Below are positions 1 through 10,191 of a DNA stretch of 64,000 nucleotides, piece after piece. The translations under genes and the position numbers were made by a program. This stretch comes from Catenaria anguillulae PL171 (Eukaryota; Blastocladiomycota; Blastocladiomycetes; Blastocladiales; Catenariaceae): positions 372,001 through 436,000 of the forward strand of contig MCFL01000001.1 in assembly GCA_002102555.1 (NCBI GenBank), given 5' to 3'. The number at the start of each line of letters is the position of its first letter. The stretch's first letter is position 1. The notes under the pieces are model-generated. The model worked only from the letters and a program-made list of their open reading frames with translations. It did not search any database and had not been told where the DNA came from.

Positions 1-579
1 AGACCTGACTTGTCTGGTTGCTTGCCATGGTGATGGGCGACGATATAGGCCATTTCAAGAGCGGTCCTCTGGCATACAATGGGATGAATGCTTGGCAGGC
101 GGGATCCAGGTGAGGAGCGAGAGCTTTCGCGTCAATCAAGAAAGCGTGAAGCCTTCTCCCATTGCCCACAAGCTCACGTGGAGAACAATATCATCACGTG
201 CAAATGGTCGGATGGGCCGTTTGTGACTTTGTCATGGGCTAGCGAAAGGTCAAGGCAAATGCTCAATGGGCTATCGACGATGGCCTAGGTGAAGATCATG
301 AAGGTAATGCTTAGCGACCCAATAAGTGCGTGCGGACAGGCAACACGGAACGGGCTGGACGCGTTCGACTGCCGTGGAGCAGTGTAGAAGTGACTCATGT
401 CATCAGGTGTGTTGAGTGAGGAAAGTGAGGACGGAAAGCGGATGCAACAAAAGACATGTTGGCAGACGTTTCAGGAGAATAAATGGATGGCAATTAGACA
501 AAGAGCATACAAAATACACCAAAGAGAAAACATGGCTTGAAACAAAAAGTCGTGGAGGGAAAAAGCAAGGCGGACGACG
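1..579. other. no gene recognised at left edge
   Basis: Only short open frames are present and none has a recognisable motif or convincing codon usage. The stretch lies downstream of the minus-strand SANT-like gene that ends at 580 and probably contains its 3' untranslated region. Confidence 0.5.
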
Positions 580-1862
580 TCACACATCATCCATGAGTTC
601 GTCCTCCTCTTCGTCGTCTTGAGCCTCGGACATGTGCGCATCCTCCCAGGAATCCGCCTGCAACCCAAGTGCCGATGCTCCTGCACCGCCACCGCGGCTC
701 ACGGGCGTGGTCGCGCCGGACGACATTCCGACCACCTCACTCCCATCCACGTCCGCATCTGCCTCGTCCTCGCGAATCTCGCTCACATCACCGACATCCA
801 CGGCCGACTCGGCCTTGTCCGCTGCGGCCGCCTCCTCGCCCAACAACTTCTTCTCGGGCAACCGCGGCAGGCCACTGCGCTCGCGTTTTGCGCGCTCATT
901 GGCCCACTTGTTTGCCAAATGCTTGACTTCGAATCGCTTGAATGTTTGCGTAATGGACCCCTCGGGCCCGTGCAAGCTCATGATTTTGGCAAAATTGCGG
1001 CCATTCTCGAGCACTTGCTGCTGCAAATACGCCCACTCGGCGTCGCTCCAGCGAATCAAGGCGGTGCGTGGGCCGCGCGCCTTTTTCGTGACCTCGCCGG
1101 GACCGAGCGTGGATCCGCCCGCAGGCGATGTGTGCGACGACGACGAGGGTGACGACTTGAACGAGGGCTTGTTGAGAATGGTCCCCGCACTCAGCGAGCC
1201 CTTTGGCTTAGGTCCGGTTTGCGGCCGGGCTTCTTCTTGCCAGTGCTAGCGGCGGCACCCTGGTCATTGTCAATATCGTCGCTGCCACTATGCGACCCGG
1301 CACCATCTGCATCGTCGTGCATGCTGTGCATATTGTGCATACCTGCCCCGCCAGCAGCTTGCATGCGAATGTGCTGGTCGTACTCGTCGAGCTCTTGCTC
1401 GTCAATCCCGTTGAGCTTGGCCAGGTGGCGCACGGCTGCAGCCGTGAGCGTTTGTTCCTGTTTGCCCTCGGCAGCGTTGAAGACGACCGTCAAGTGCTGG
1501 ACAATGGTGGCGACCTTGGCACGATCCGATTCGGCAATTCTGCCCGGCTGCAGCGAGTTGGTGAGCCGCAGGTACTCAAACAGGGCGCGCGCAGAGTCGT
1601 GGAGCATGTCGATGATGGCCGATACCGGTGAAGAGGGAATGCCTGAGGCGGTGAGTGGGGCTGGCGTCAGCCCGACAGCGGCAATGGCGGCAGCAGAGAC
1701 TGCGGCTGCAGGCGAAGTCGACGACGACGAGGTCGATGTCGAAGCTGACGATGGGTTCGAGGACGAGGGCATGGGCGGGGCGCCAAAGACGAGGTGGGTC
1801 CTGGAAGCGGTGCTCGCGGTGGCACCTGCACCTTGGGGCGGCTGCTTGGTAGGGGTGTTCAT
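580..1862 (-). CDS. SANT/Myb-like nuclear protein with an apparent 1-nt frame break
   Basis: Two minus-strand frames join into one protein of about 427 residues if one base is restored near 1211-1217. The N-terminal part (1862-1215) is Ser/Ala/Thr-rich, then carries a helical stretch and a His/Met/Asp-rich segment ending in the basic motif KKKPGRKP. In the second frame this continues as PKPKG, giving an AT-hook-like tract. Near residues 268-320 is a SANT/Myb-like helix set (IRWSDAEW, then GRNFAKI and LHGPEGSI), and the tail is acidic. The same block occurs in the gene at 8490-10034, so the two are paralogues. SANT domains bind DNA or histone tails, so a chromatin or telomere-type role is only an inference. 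The break could be an assembly error or real inactivation. Confidence 0.65.
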
Positions 1863-2508
1863 CGTGATTCAATCAACTGGCAGTTGGAAGCTGTTGGAGA
1901 AAGGGCGTGAGAATTGATGTCGATGGGCAAGTGAATGAGTACGTAAGTGTTGAGCGAGCGAGTGGATAAGAATGAGAGCGTTTGGGTGAGGGCAAGGAAG
2001 GACAGCAAGAGCGAGCGTACACAATCAGATGTAGTCAGGGGTTGGGATAATGTGGGAAAAAAAATAGGTCAGAGTATCCTTGGTCGTAGAGTACGCACGT
2101 ACAGAGGGGGAGCGTGGGCGGCGAGTATGCCAGAGCGGGTGGTGTGGCCATTTTGAAGATTCCTGATTACGTTTGCGTGTTTGGTTGCGGTTACGCCAAC
2201 ATTGGTGAGATTTGCCTTTGGTGTCGACGATTCGATTTGGATCCTCAGGTGTGCAGAGTCTGTGCGCAATTATTGCATCCACCAATATCTCTTTACTGGC
2301 TCGTGTTGTGTGTCAAGGCGACGTTTGTTCTGGAACGCAATCGGGGCACGAGCCACCTTCTGCACGATTTCCGTAGCCCTTCTGCGACACATCACACACG
2401 CACACAGTTTTCCATACATTTTTCATCTTGAGTGGGAATCAAAGTACCGCCCAGTGTATGCGGACAGGAGAAGACGGTTACATAAGTCGTCACATCCCCT
2501 CCAGTCAA
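1863..2508. other. intergenic region between two minus-strand genes
   Basis: This holds the upstream region of the SANT-like gene starting at 1862 and the 3' flank of the large gene ending at 2509. No motif-bearing open frame was seen. Confidence 0.5.
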
Positions 2509-5500
2509 TCATTTCACACCACCTCCATTCGCTCCACCACCACCTGCACCACTCCTTCCATCCTTGCGCTTGTCGTGCTTGCGTTTTTCAACCACCTTTC
2601 CTCCATCGCCGCCTGCACTTGTACTCACGTTCCCATTCTTGCCACTCAACTCAGTGAATGCGCTGCACGCCTCTTGCCAAACCTGCTTCTTGTGGTTCAT
2701 GCGCACGCGCGCCAACCTGCGCGCCTCCTCTTTCTTCGTCTGCTCGGCACGATCCGACTGCTGTGCATCCGTGTCGGCCGCCTCGTGCTCATCTTCTGGC
2801 TGCTGGTGGTGGAGACGACGGCGCATAGCAGCAGCGCCTCCAGGGCTCTTGAGTGGCGATGACGGCGACATTGGCTGATGACGGGCAGATGACGGAGAAG
2901 TCAAGGCAGATGCAGACGCGGGTGACAGCATGGCCGACGAACGATGAGCAGCGGCGCCACCGACGCCCGTGCTCCGCCTTCCAAGCGGTATGGGCGGTGG
3001 CGGCGGCTGATGAACCAAGCTATTGGCACGAGTTGGCGGCGGGACGGCCGATTTGGCTGATTTCAATGGGCTAGCTGGCACGGTGCCGCTGCCATGTACA
3101 GACGAGGTTGTGGACGACAGCGACGAGGTGGATCCCGCGCGCTTCATGAAACGCATATTGGGCGGAATGCTGGCCATGCCGTCCTCTTCGCCGTCAGGGT
3201 TCATGTCACCAGGCACAGGCGTCTTTGGGCGAGGCAAAGGATGGATCTTGTTGCGTGACTCAGATGGGCGCTTTTGCTGAACTAAGGACGACGACGACGA
3301 TGACGAGGCAGAGGATCGAGAATCAGTGGTGCTACTGCTCTTGTTGGGAGGCGTCGTCGTGCGAATCAACGGGATGGCATGTGAAGGTGCTTTCGAGGGC
3401 TTGTCGCCAATCGAATGCTGAGCCGCTTTTGCTGGTGGCCGCGTCGTACCGGCGGGCGAAGAGTGCTTGGGTGGCGCCGGCGCTTGGCTGATTCCCAGAA
3501 TGGCAAATAGCCCACCACCACCGCTGCCGGAAGGAGCATTCTTTTTGGCTGCCGAATCTGCAGATGCACGGGAAGAACGCGAAACCGAGGTGGTCACAGA
3601 AACAGAGTGGGCTGGCTGCGGTTTTCTGGGATGCGGTCGCGTGGACGCAGGTGGATTTGCAGCCATAGAATCCGGTCGGCGAGCTGAGTGATGATTGTGT
3701 TCCTGCATGTTGTTGGTCGGGCGATCATGCCTATGGCCGCGCGGGTCCGATGCATGAGAAGGGCGTTTCTCGGGGCCTGGGCCCTTCCCTTTGTGTGGAG
3801 CGGGTGGAACAGGTGCAGTTGGTGGTCTGGCTGGCGGTGGGAGAGCTACTCTGGGTCTAGGCGGTGGCGGCGACTTGAGGTTGATGGGGCGCTTGGGCTG
3901 CAAAGAGACGGACTGATTTTGCGAGTTGGGTGGTGCCGACGTTGCCGTTGCCGTTGATGGTGGCGACATGCTCGAGGGAACAGAGAAGGGCTTGTTAATG
4001 AGCGCGGACGCGTCGGTCGGTTGTTGCACACTCGAGTCGTCGGTCAGTTGGTGCAAACCCACGTTGACTGGTATCGTCGCCGCATCACCGCTACCCTCTT
4101 GCTTGTCGAGTGACGACACGACCAATTCCACATCCTCCATCACCACGTCCCCATCCTGATCGTACTTGACATCCGACAAGTCCATGGCCGGCGAAATCGC
4201 AACCTCGGCAGCCTTGTCGGCGTGCATGTCGACAAGTTTGCGGCTTGAGAGGGCGTTGGTGGGCGACTGCGACGGCGGAATACGCGATTCGAATAATGGC
4301 ACGGGCGGCGGTGACGGAATCGCATCCACATCAATGAGCTCGGGAGACGCACATTGCGGGGCCGAAAGCAGCTGATTGGACTTTGCTTGGCCAGTGTCCA
4401 ACGCGACCACGTTGCCTTGAGTACGCTCTCGTTGATGCCCCATGTTGTTATCGGCCATTTCATTCGGGTCGAATACGGTCGCATCCGAGTCGATGAAGCC
4501 GGCCTTGGGTTGGTCCAGCAGACAGTGTACTTCAAGTGAATGATCTGGATCGGCCGTGGCGCTTGGTTCCTGTGGGTCAACGTCCATATCGGCACCTGGG
4601 TCAGCCGCGGGATCCGGGTCGACTTCGGTCGTATCCGACTCAACCGATCCAGCCTTGGGTCGCTCCACAGTGGCATGCGAAATCGCCGCACGATCGGGTG
4701 TCACTGGGTCGGTGAGCGGTGTCGAAATCCTCTGTAATGTCAAGATAGGATCTGATTCCGAGTCGAGCCTCGTCTCGTCGGGCTGTTCCACTAACCCGGC
4801 ATGTCCGGACACCAACTCATCTTGATTCTCTGACCCGCCCACGTCCACGACATCTTGCCGCATCTCCAACATATCCTTGGCCACACCAGCCAACTGCGGC
4901 ACCTTCGGGGCCAATCTCAACACCGGTTCCCCTTCCGACTCCAACGACAACTCGCTCGCGGGCGTCGCGACCGAACCGATACTTGACGGCGCTCGTACTG
5001 AGCGGATTTCTGGATCACTAACGCCATGCTGATCCGCCGTTAAACTTTCATGTGCGGGCATCACGGCCGCGGCTGTTGCCAGCGACTGAATGCCCATTGC
5101 GGCCGCCAACGAATTCTTGCCCATGCTCGCCGGCGCGCCGGGCCGGGCGTTTGTACCGGCGGACGAACCGGGCGGCGGCGGCAATAGCCGCGCAAGAGCG
5201 TCGAGATCGGTCGTGACTGTGGATGGGGTCATGGTGGGCGACGATGGGCGTTGGCAGACTTCGAGGAGAAGGTCGCGCAGCATGGCTTGTTGGTCGGGGT
5301 CGAGCGCGGTCGGCGAGAGTGGTGGGTGGGCCGACGCGGGCGGTTGGGCAGTCGTAGGGGGAGTGGAAAAGTAGTCGGGTTGTGGTGGAAAGTTGGGTGA
5401 GATGGGCGAGGTTGTGGTCGAGAATGCGTGTGCTGTGGATGGGGTGGGTGTCGGGGTTGCGGATGTATTCATGCTCACAAAGTAGGGTGGCGCCGTGGCG

Positions 5501-8076
5501 AATGAAGGGATGGTGAGTGGCGGGAGGCTTGCTGCTGCCGATGCTGGGAGAACTGTCGAAGTGGAAGTTGTCATTGGATCGCGATGCGACGGCATTGTGA
5601 CGTGAGACACCGCCGGGTGCTGCGGTTGTGGCCGTTGATGATGTTGCGGCACGTTCCGCTGAGTCGGTGCCATGTTTTGCTGATACTCACGGCGTCGCTG
5701 TTCGTGATGTGATGGAATTGGAAACACGGCGAGCTGGTGGGATTGGATCCGGCCGGCCGCATTGGGATCTGAGTGTGTACGCATCGGAGCAAACCGAGAT
5801 TGCTGTGACCCAATGTGTGCGGGAGGAGGAGGAGGTGGTGTTGCTGGAGCACTGAACTGATGCTGGTGATGCTGCTGCTGTGTGAACGCTTGCTGAGCAG
5901 CATGTTGCTGCAGAAAACGTTGGTGCTGGCGAGAGATAGCATCTCGGTTCATGTTTCGGCCCGATACCACTGATGAAGCCGCGGCGTGGACGTGGGGAAT
6001 CGCGCGGTGAAGTTGTTGTTGTTGCTGCTGTTGCTCTGGTACCAAGGAGTGGGATTGTTGATGCTGCTCAGAGACATAATGCCCTTGGACAACATGTCCT
6101 GGTGGCACCAGTATATGATAACCGGACAATGATGTATGCTGGGATTGCTGCTGCTGCTGCTGATGGTATTGCTGATGAGCCGCATGTTGGAACTTGGCTG
6201 AATCAGTTCGCACAGTCACGTTTGCTGGCGATAGGTTCACAAAATTGGCATGAATGTGTGAATGGGACAAAAGCCAGTGCTCTTGCGCAAGCGCTTGCTG
6301 TTGCTGTTGCTGTTGCACTTGTTGCTGCTTCAGAAACTCTGCGTGAAGAAGATGCTGTTGCTGGTACACTTGCCGGTGAATCTGCTCTTGAACATTGGCA
6401 GCAACGCTGGCGTGGTCGACGAGATATGAATCCGAAAAGTGAGCAGCGGGTGGTGGCGGAGGTCGTGTTGGCGGGGTCCGGACCCGATCAAGGTCTTGCA
6501 GTTGCAACGGAGGCGTGGCCGAATGTCGGGGCGGGTCAGTTGGCTGTGCCAGTCGAACCGGGTCGTGATGTCTTTGAAGAGCGATGGTGGGCGGCGACAA
6601 GCGGAATTGGTCGCCATTGGTTGCATGCATCATTTCTGACGACTGTTGCTGCCGCAGGTTCTCGATAAGCGGCTCGAGGGACTGGAGCGAATACTGTGGC
6701 GAGCCGGTGCGCTGCACTTTTGAAGGAGGCTCACGGTCACTGGGCGTGAAAGAGTGATGGGTATTGTTGGTTGTCGGAGTGTGACGAGAACGCTTCTTGG
6801 TGGATGTACTCGATACGGACTGCGGGGAAGACAAAGGGGAGGGACGGCACAGCCGGGACAGATTCATGAGCACACGACAGGAAGGAAAGCTCAAGACAGG
6901 TAGGCATCGACTAGAAATGACATACTGCGGCAATAAAGGGTATAGTACCGGACAAGGTGTGTGGCGAGGGAACGGCGACTTGACGCTGGCTCGACGCATT
7001 TCCAGTGACTGGTGATGGATCAACAGCGTGCGAGTGTGTCTGCCTGTCATGCGGCGAGATGAAACACAAGAGATCAGCATGAAGGAGGGCCGCGATGTAG
7101 CACGTGGGAGGACGCACGTCGGCAAGGGTGGAAATGAGACACCGCTCTTTGCGCCAAAGTTCGGTGAAGAGGGAGCAGATTGGGAGCCAAATGGTCGCTT
7201 CGCGGAGGCTGAAGTCATGTTCGCAGTACCACCAAGTGGATGATCTTGCGGCGCGACCGATGTCGCAAATTTGGGTGCAGAGGCCGCGGAACCCGTTGGC
7301 GCATACGACCCGGTGGAAATTTGCAACAAACATCGCCCCAAAAGGTCGAGGCGCCGGCAGTCGTGGGCAGTTAGATGCGCACGGAAGCCCGAGCGTAGGA
7401 AGCGAACCAGATTCCTGCACATGTCTTCCAAGCTGGAAATGAAGGTGGTTGCCGGATTGACATTTGAAATCATCCATTGGTGAATGACTCGACCGCCGTG
7501 ACTCTCGTCATCCAGGTTGTCGTCGTGATCGGAAAAGTCGGGTGTGAACCGCCCACTTGCTTCGAGGGATTTGGCCGATACGCTAATGACGGTTGTTTTG
7601 GGAGGGACTGGGTTTTCGAGCGGGTTTCGGGGCGCGCTCACGCCAAAGAGCAGGTGGCGAGTGGAAACGGGAGGCATATCCGACGACGGCTGATTTTGGC
7701 GTCGGCATTGACGCTGAGGCGGAGGCGTCAGGACGACGACCGACGCGACAGAGGACGTATCGGAAAGATCATTCATAAGTTCATCGTCCTTTTCGATCGA
7801 AATTTGATTGATGGGAGCGTTCCCATCGTCCGGATGTTGGTGGTGGGTCGATGTTGTGTCGGATGATGTAGTCCGAGACGGCGGATCCTGCGAGGGTAGT
7901 GGCAAGATGTATGCACCATGACCACTGTGGAAAGAAAAGTCCTGGGAACGAGGCCGTGATATGGAGGAAGGGTGCATTTTTCCGCGGCCGTTCCCGTTGT
8001 GTGGCAGTGGGTCCAAAAGGGCAGGAGGTTTGAGGAGAGCGGAAGGCAAGTGCAGAATGGGTGGCGATGGCGGCAA
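2509..8076 (-). CDS. very large Gln/Pro/Ser-rich low-complexity protein
   Basis: A minus-strand frame stays open for nearly 5.6 kb. Two probable introns (7009-7142, GTGTCT to CACCAG, and 6820-6925, GTATGT to CCGCAG) keep frame and remove segments with poor codon usage, leaving about 1,775 residues. The only ordered-looking part is near residues 210-260, a helix containing SLEDMCRNLVRFL. The rest has several polyglutamine runs, long Pro/Ser/Thr stretches, an internal duplication around PKAGSVESD and PKAGFIDSD, and a basic charged C-terminal helix with EEARRLARVRMNHKKQ. No catalytic domain is visible. Such composition is common in transcriptional co-regulators and scaffolds, but function is unassigned. 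It sits between two SANT-like paralogues and is divergent from the second one. Confidence 0.75.
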   Translation of the reverse strand: MPPSPPILHLPSALLKPPALLDPLPHNGNGRGKMHPSSISRPRSQDFSFHSGHGAYILPLPSQDPPSRTTSSDTTSTHHQHPDDGNAPINQISIEKDDELMNDLSDTSSVASVVVLTPPPQRQCRRQNQPSSDMPPVSTRHLLFGVSAPRNPLENPVPPKTTVISVSAKSLEASGRFTPDFSDHDDNLDDESHGGRVIHQWMISNVNPATTFISSLEDMCRNLVRFLRSGFRAHLTAHDCRRLDLLGRCLLQISTGSYAPTGSAASAPKFATSVAPQDHPLGGTANMTSASAKRPFGSQSAPSSPNFGAKSGVSFPPLPTCVLPRATSRPSFMLISCVSSRRMTGRHTRTLLIHHQSLEMRRASVKSPFPRHTPCPVLYPLLPQYVISSRCLPVLSFPSCRVLMNLSRLCRPSPLSSPQSVSSTSTKKRSRHTPTTNNTHHSFTPSDREPPSKVQRTGSPQYSLQSLEPLIENLRQQQSSEMMHATNGDQFRLSPPTIALQRHHDPVRLAQPTDPPRHSATPPLQLQDLDRVRTPPTRPPPPPAAHFSDSYLVDHASVAANVQEQIHRQVYQQQHLLHAEFLKQQQVQQQQQQQALAQEHWLLSHSHIHANFVNLSPANVTVRTDSAKFQHAAHQQYHQQQQQQSQHTSLSGYHILVPPGHVVQGHYVSEQHQQSHSLVPEQQQQQQQLHRAIPHVHAAASSVVSGRNMNRDAISRQHQRFLQQHAAQQAFTQQQHHQHQFSAPATPPPPPPAHIGSQQSRFAPMRTHSDPNAAGRIQSHQLAVFPIPSHHEQRRREYQQNMAPTQRNVPQHHQRPQPQHPAVSHVTMPSHRDPMTTSTSTVLPASAAASLPPLTIPSFATAPPYFVSMNTSATPTPTPSTAHAFSTTTSPISPNFPPQPDYFSTPPTTAQPPASAHPPLSPTALDPDQQAMLRDLLLEVCQRPSSPTMTPSTVTTDLDALARLLPPPPGSSAGTNARPGAPASMGKNSLAAAMGIQSLATAAAVMPAHESLTADQHGVSDPEIRSVRAPSSIGSVATPASELSLESEGEPVLRLAPKVPQLAGVAKDMLEMRQDVVDVGGSENQDELVSGHAGLVEQPDETRLDSESDPILTLQRISTPLTDPVTPDRAAISHATVERPKAGSVESDTTEVDPDPAADPGADMDVDPQEPSATADPDHSLEVHCLLDQPKAGFIDSDATVFDPNEMADNNMGHQRERTQGNVVALDTGQAKSNQLLSAPQCASPELIDVDAIPSPPPVPLFESRIPPSQSPTNALSSRKLVDMHADKAAEVAISPAMDLSDVKYDQDGDVVMEDVELVVSSLDKQEGSGDAATIPVNVGLHQLTDDSSVQQPTDASALINKPFSVPSSMSPPSTATATSAPPNSQNQSVSLQPKRPINLKSPPPPRPRVALPPPARPPTAPVPPAPHKGKGPGPEKRPSHASDPRGHRHDRPTNNMQEHNHHSARRPDSMAANPPASTRPHPRKPQPAHSVSVTTSVSRSSRASADSAAKKNAPSGSGGGGLFAILGISQAPAPPKHSSPAGTTRPPAKAAQHSIGDKPSKAPSHAIPLIRTTTPPNKSSSTTDSRSSASSSSSSSLVQQKRPSESRNKIHPLPRPKTPVPGDMNPDGEEDGMASIPPNMRFMKRAGSTSSLSSTTSSVHGSGTVPASPLKSAKSAVPPPTRANSLVHQPPPPPIPLGRRSTGVGGAAAHRSSAMLSPASASALTSPSSARHQPMSPSSPLKSPGGAAAMRRRLHHQQPEDEHEAADTDAQQSDRAEQTKKEEARRLARVRMNHKKQVWQEACSAFTELSGKNGNVSTSAGGDGGKVVEKRKHDKRKDGRSGAGGGGANGGGVK
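5863..6380. repeat. cluster of CAG/CTG-type triplet runs encoding polyglutamine
   Basis: Runs of CTG/TTG triplets on the plus strand (for example near 5865-5900, 6010-6035, 6148-6175 and 6293-6330) read as polyglutamine on the minus strand inside the 2509-8076 gene. They are interspersed with His and Ala codons. Such runs are prone to length change. Confidence 0.8.
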
Positions 8077-8489
8077 TCAGGGGATTGGACCGAAACAGTG
8101 GGAGATGGGTGCGCGCGTGACGAAAAGCGATTGCATTGGGTGAGATGATGGGAATGAATGTTTGGATTCATGGTCTCGTCGGGTGTATGCACTTTTATTT
8201 GACCTATTCGGCTTTGAGCTTGCGAGGCGCTGCTGATCCACTCTCTCCCGACACGTGACTGCACACGTGATTTCAACCAGACACGTGACTAGAGAACGGA
8301 TATCCGTACGAGGCAATCCCTCAGGCACAATCAATCGACAGGCAAGCTTGAAGCTCTTGGGTTGAATAAGTATGCGTGCAGCCGCCATGCAATCGCATTC
8401 CACACCGGTCCATTTGATTCCAACTGAAGCAACCTTCCAACTTGAAACGCGTCCGCACTTGGTTCCTACACATATTTATCATTATCAAG
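8077..8489. promoter_or_regulatory. divergent promoter region
   Basis: 413 bp separate the minus-strand start at 8076 from the plus-strand start at 8490, so the two genes share a bidirectional upstream region. CACGTG occurs at three places (8252, 8264 and 8282). A T-rich stretch (catatttatcatt) lies immediately before the 8490 start. Confidence 0.5.
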
Positions 8490-10034
8490 ATGCTGCATTC
8501 GCCACCATGCTCGTCCTCATCCATGCCAGCTTCCCAGTCCGAGCTTCCCGCATTCCTCCGGCCGGCATCTTCGACCACTTCTGACAACCAAAAGCATGCG
8601 CACTCCTCATGGCTCCACTCTGCGCTACTTCCGCCAAGTGCCCTGTTCAACTCGACCAGTTCCCACCACCGGATTCATGTCAACGTCACGCCATCCTCCT
8701 TCCCACGACCGCACCATGACAGTAACATCCCATTTCACGATTCCACGCAGGACCGCGTATTACCCGGGTCTCCCATCCTGGCATTTTATGCCGACAGCGA
8801 GGCTGGCAACGGCACGGATGACGCAGCAACCATGGATGTTGACTGCGACGACGATGACGACGATGATGACGACGACTTTGACCATGACGACCAAAGCAAC
8901 GAAACAGGTCATCTTCCGCTTTGCTCGTTCATTCTGCGCACCGTTCGCCAAGAGTCCCAGGACATGCTACCGACCCAAGGACCAGCAATTGATAAGTCTG
9001 CACCACTGGTAACTCTTGATTTGGTCAATGAACTGCTCCAATCGCCACCGCCGAAGATTGTTGGTGGCCAAGCCATGGATCCAACCAAGACACCGCTTGC
9101 GGCGACCCCGCCAGCGTCACGCCCACCATTCGTCCCCGGTGTTTCCGCACCGCCGTGTCTCGGATGGCCATCCGCGCGCGCCGATTCGTCATTCTCTGAC
9201 ACATTCAGTGCGCCAACCATCAACCCGCCTACGTCACCCACCAACGTATCATCTCCGCCGGCGCTCCCGCAAACCCGGTCATTCCCATCCACAAGCAGCG
9301 CCCTGTACATGCCTTACCTGCAGCCTATCAGCCACATGTACTCGAAAGGTTACGCTCCGTCGGCCGCAGTTTCCGCATACACGTCCATACATCAACTGCC
9401 CTCATTGTCATCAGCTGTATCCCCCGCGACTGTCGACAGCAACTACACATTGCCACCGCTCTCACCCCCTCGTGCAACTGCATCCGCCCCCAAACCGACA
9501 TCCCGCTCGCCCGACTCGCCGGCATTTGCAGACAATCCCTACGCCCAAACCGTTACATCGACCGTGACTAATGCAACACCTCGCGACCGATCCGCCACTG
9601 CTGTGCGGCGGTGGACAGACCTCGAGTACTCGACGCTTGAACGGGCCATGGTGACGTTTGGGCGCAACTGGAAACTGATTGATCGCATGCACGGACAGAA
9701 CGGTGTCGTGGACCAGATTCTTGCCCGGTTCACACCAAGTCATTTATCCAGCAAGTCCTCCTATGAGGTATGCCGCAAACGACAGCTGCTCAAGATGACA
9801 GACGAGCAGATTGGAATCATGGCGACCGCGTGCAAGGGCAGGCAAATGTCGATGCGGCAGGAAAGAGAGGTGGTTGCACGGTATATTCAGGAGGTGACTG
9901 AAGAAAGGCGGCAGGCCGCGGAAATGTTGAAAGCTGAGGAGAAGGAGCGCCACAGATTGGCTGGCGGCGCACGGGCAAGTGCAGCCGAGGCTCTCCGGTC
10001 CGTGGTCAGATCCTCTTCCCAGATTCCTGCGTAA
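8490..10034 (+). CDS. SANT/Myb-like nuclear protein, paralogue of the gene at 580-1862
   Basis: An uninterrupted plus-strand frame of 514 residues from the ATG at 8490; an in-frame ATG exists at 8442, but 8490 directly precedes the first conserved-looking residues. It has a Ser/Pro-rich N-terminus, a pure Asp run near 8848-8880, a long disordered Pro/Ser/Thr middle, and a SANT/Myb-like block around residues 370-425 (RRWTDLEYSTLERAM, GRNWKLIDRMHG). The block aligns with that of the 580-1862 gene: RW-S/T-D, GRN and HG-x-x-G are shared. A charged C-terminal helix (EVTEERRQAAEMLKAEEKER) may be a coiled coil. A nuclear DNA- or chromatin-binding role is inferred only from the SANT-like fold. Confidence 0.8.
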   Translation: MLHSPPCSSSSMPASQSELPAFLRPASSTTSDNQKHAHSSWLHSALLPPSALFNSTSSHHRIHVNVTPSSFPRPHHDSNIPFHDSTQDRVLPGSPILAFYADSEAGNGTDDAATMDVDCDDDDDDDDDDFDHDDQSNETGHLPLCSFILRTVRQESQDMLPTQGPAIDKSAPLVTLDLVNELLQSPPPKIVGGQAMDPTKTPLAATPPASRPPFVPGVSAPPCLGWPSARADSSFSDTFSAPTINPPTSPTNVSSPPALPQTRSFPSTSSALYMPYLQPISHMYSKGYAPSAAVSAYTSIHQLPSLSSAVSPATVDSNYTLPPLSPPRATASAPKPTSRSPDSPAFADNPYAQTVTSTVTNATPRDRSATAVRRWTDLEYSTLERAMVTFGRNWKLIDRMHGQNGVVDQILARFTPSHLSSKSSYEVCRKRQLLKMTDEQIGIMATACKGRQMSMRQEREVVARYIQEVTEERRQAAEMLKAEEKERHRLAGGARASAAEALRSVVRSSSQIPA

Positions 10035-10191
10035 TGCACTTGATTTCGCTTCTTTTCCCGACACGTCCATTTCCGCAGGTTCGAACTTTTTCTGTTGTCT
10101 CCCACTCGCAACTACCAAATGCATACGCGGTTTTGCCAACCAGTCTGTATGCTGTTCTTGAGTCTATCCCGCAAAGATGGAATATCTCGCA

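Noticed and set aside
6911-7477. 188-codon minus-strand frame inside the giant Gln-rich gene
   Set aside because: Most of it overlaps the main frame, which has better codon usage; only its last third seems to be a real exon (7008-6926) of the large gene.
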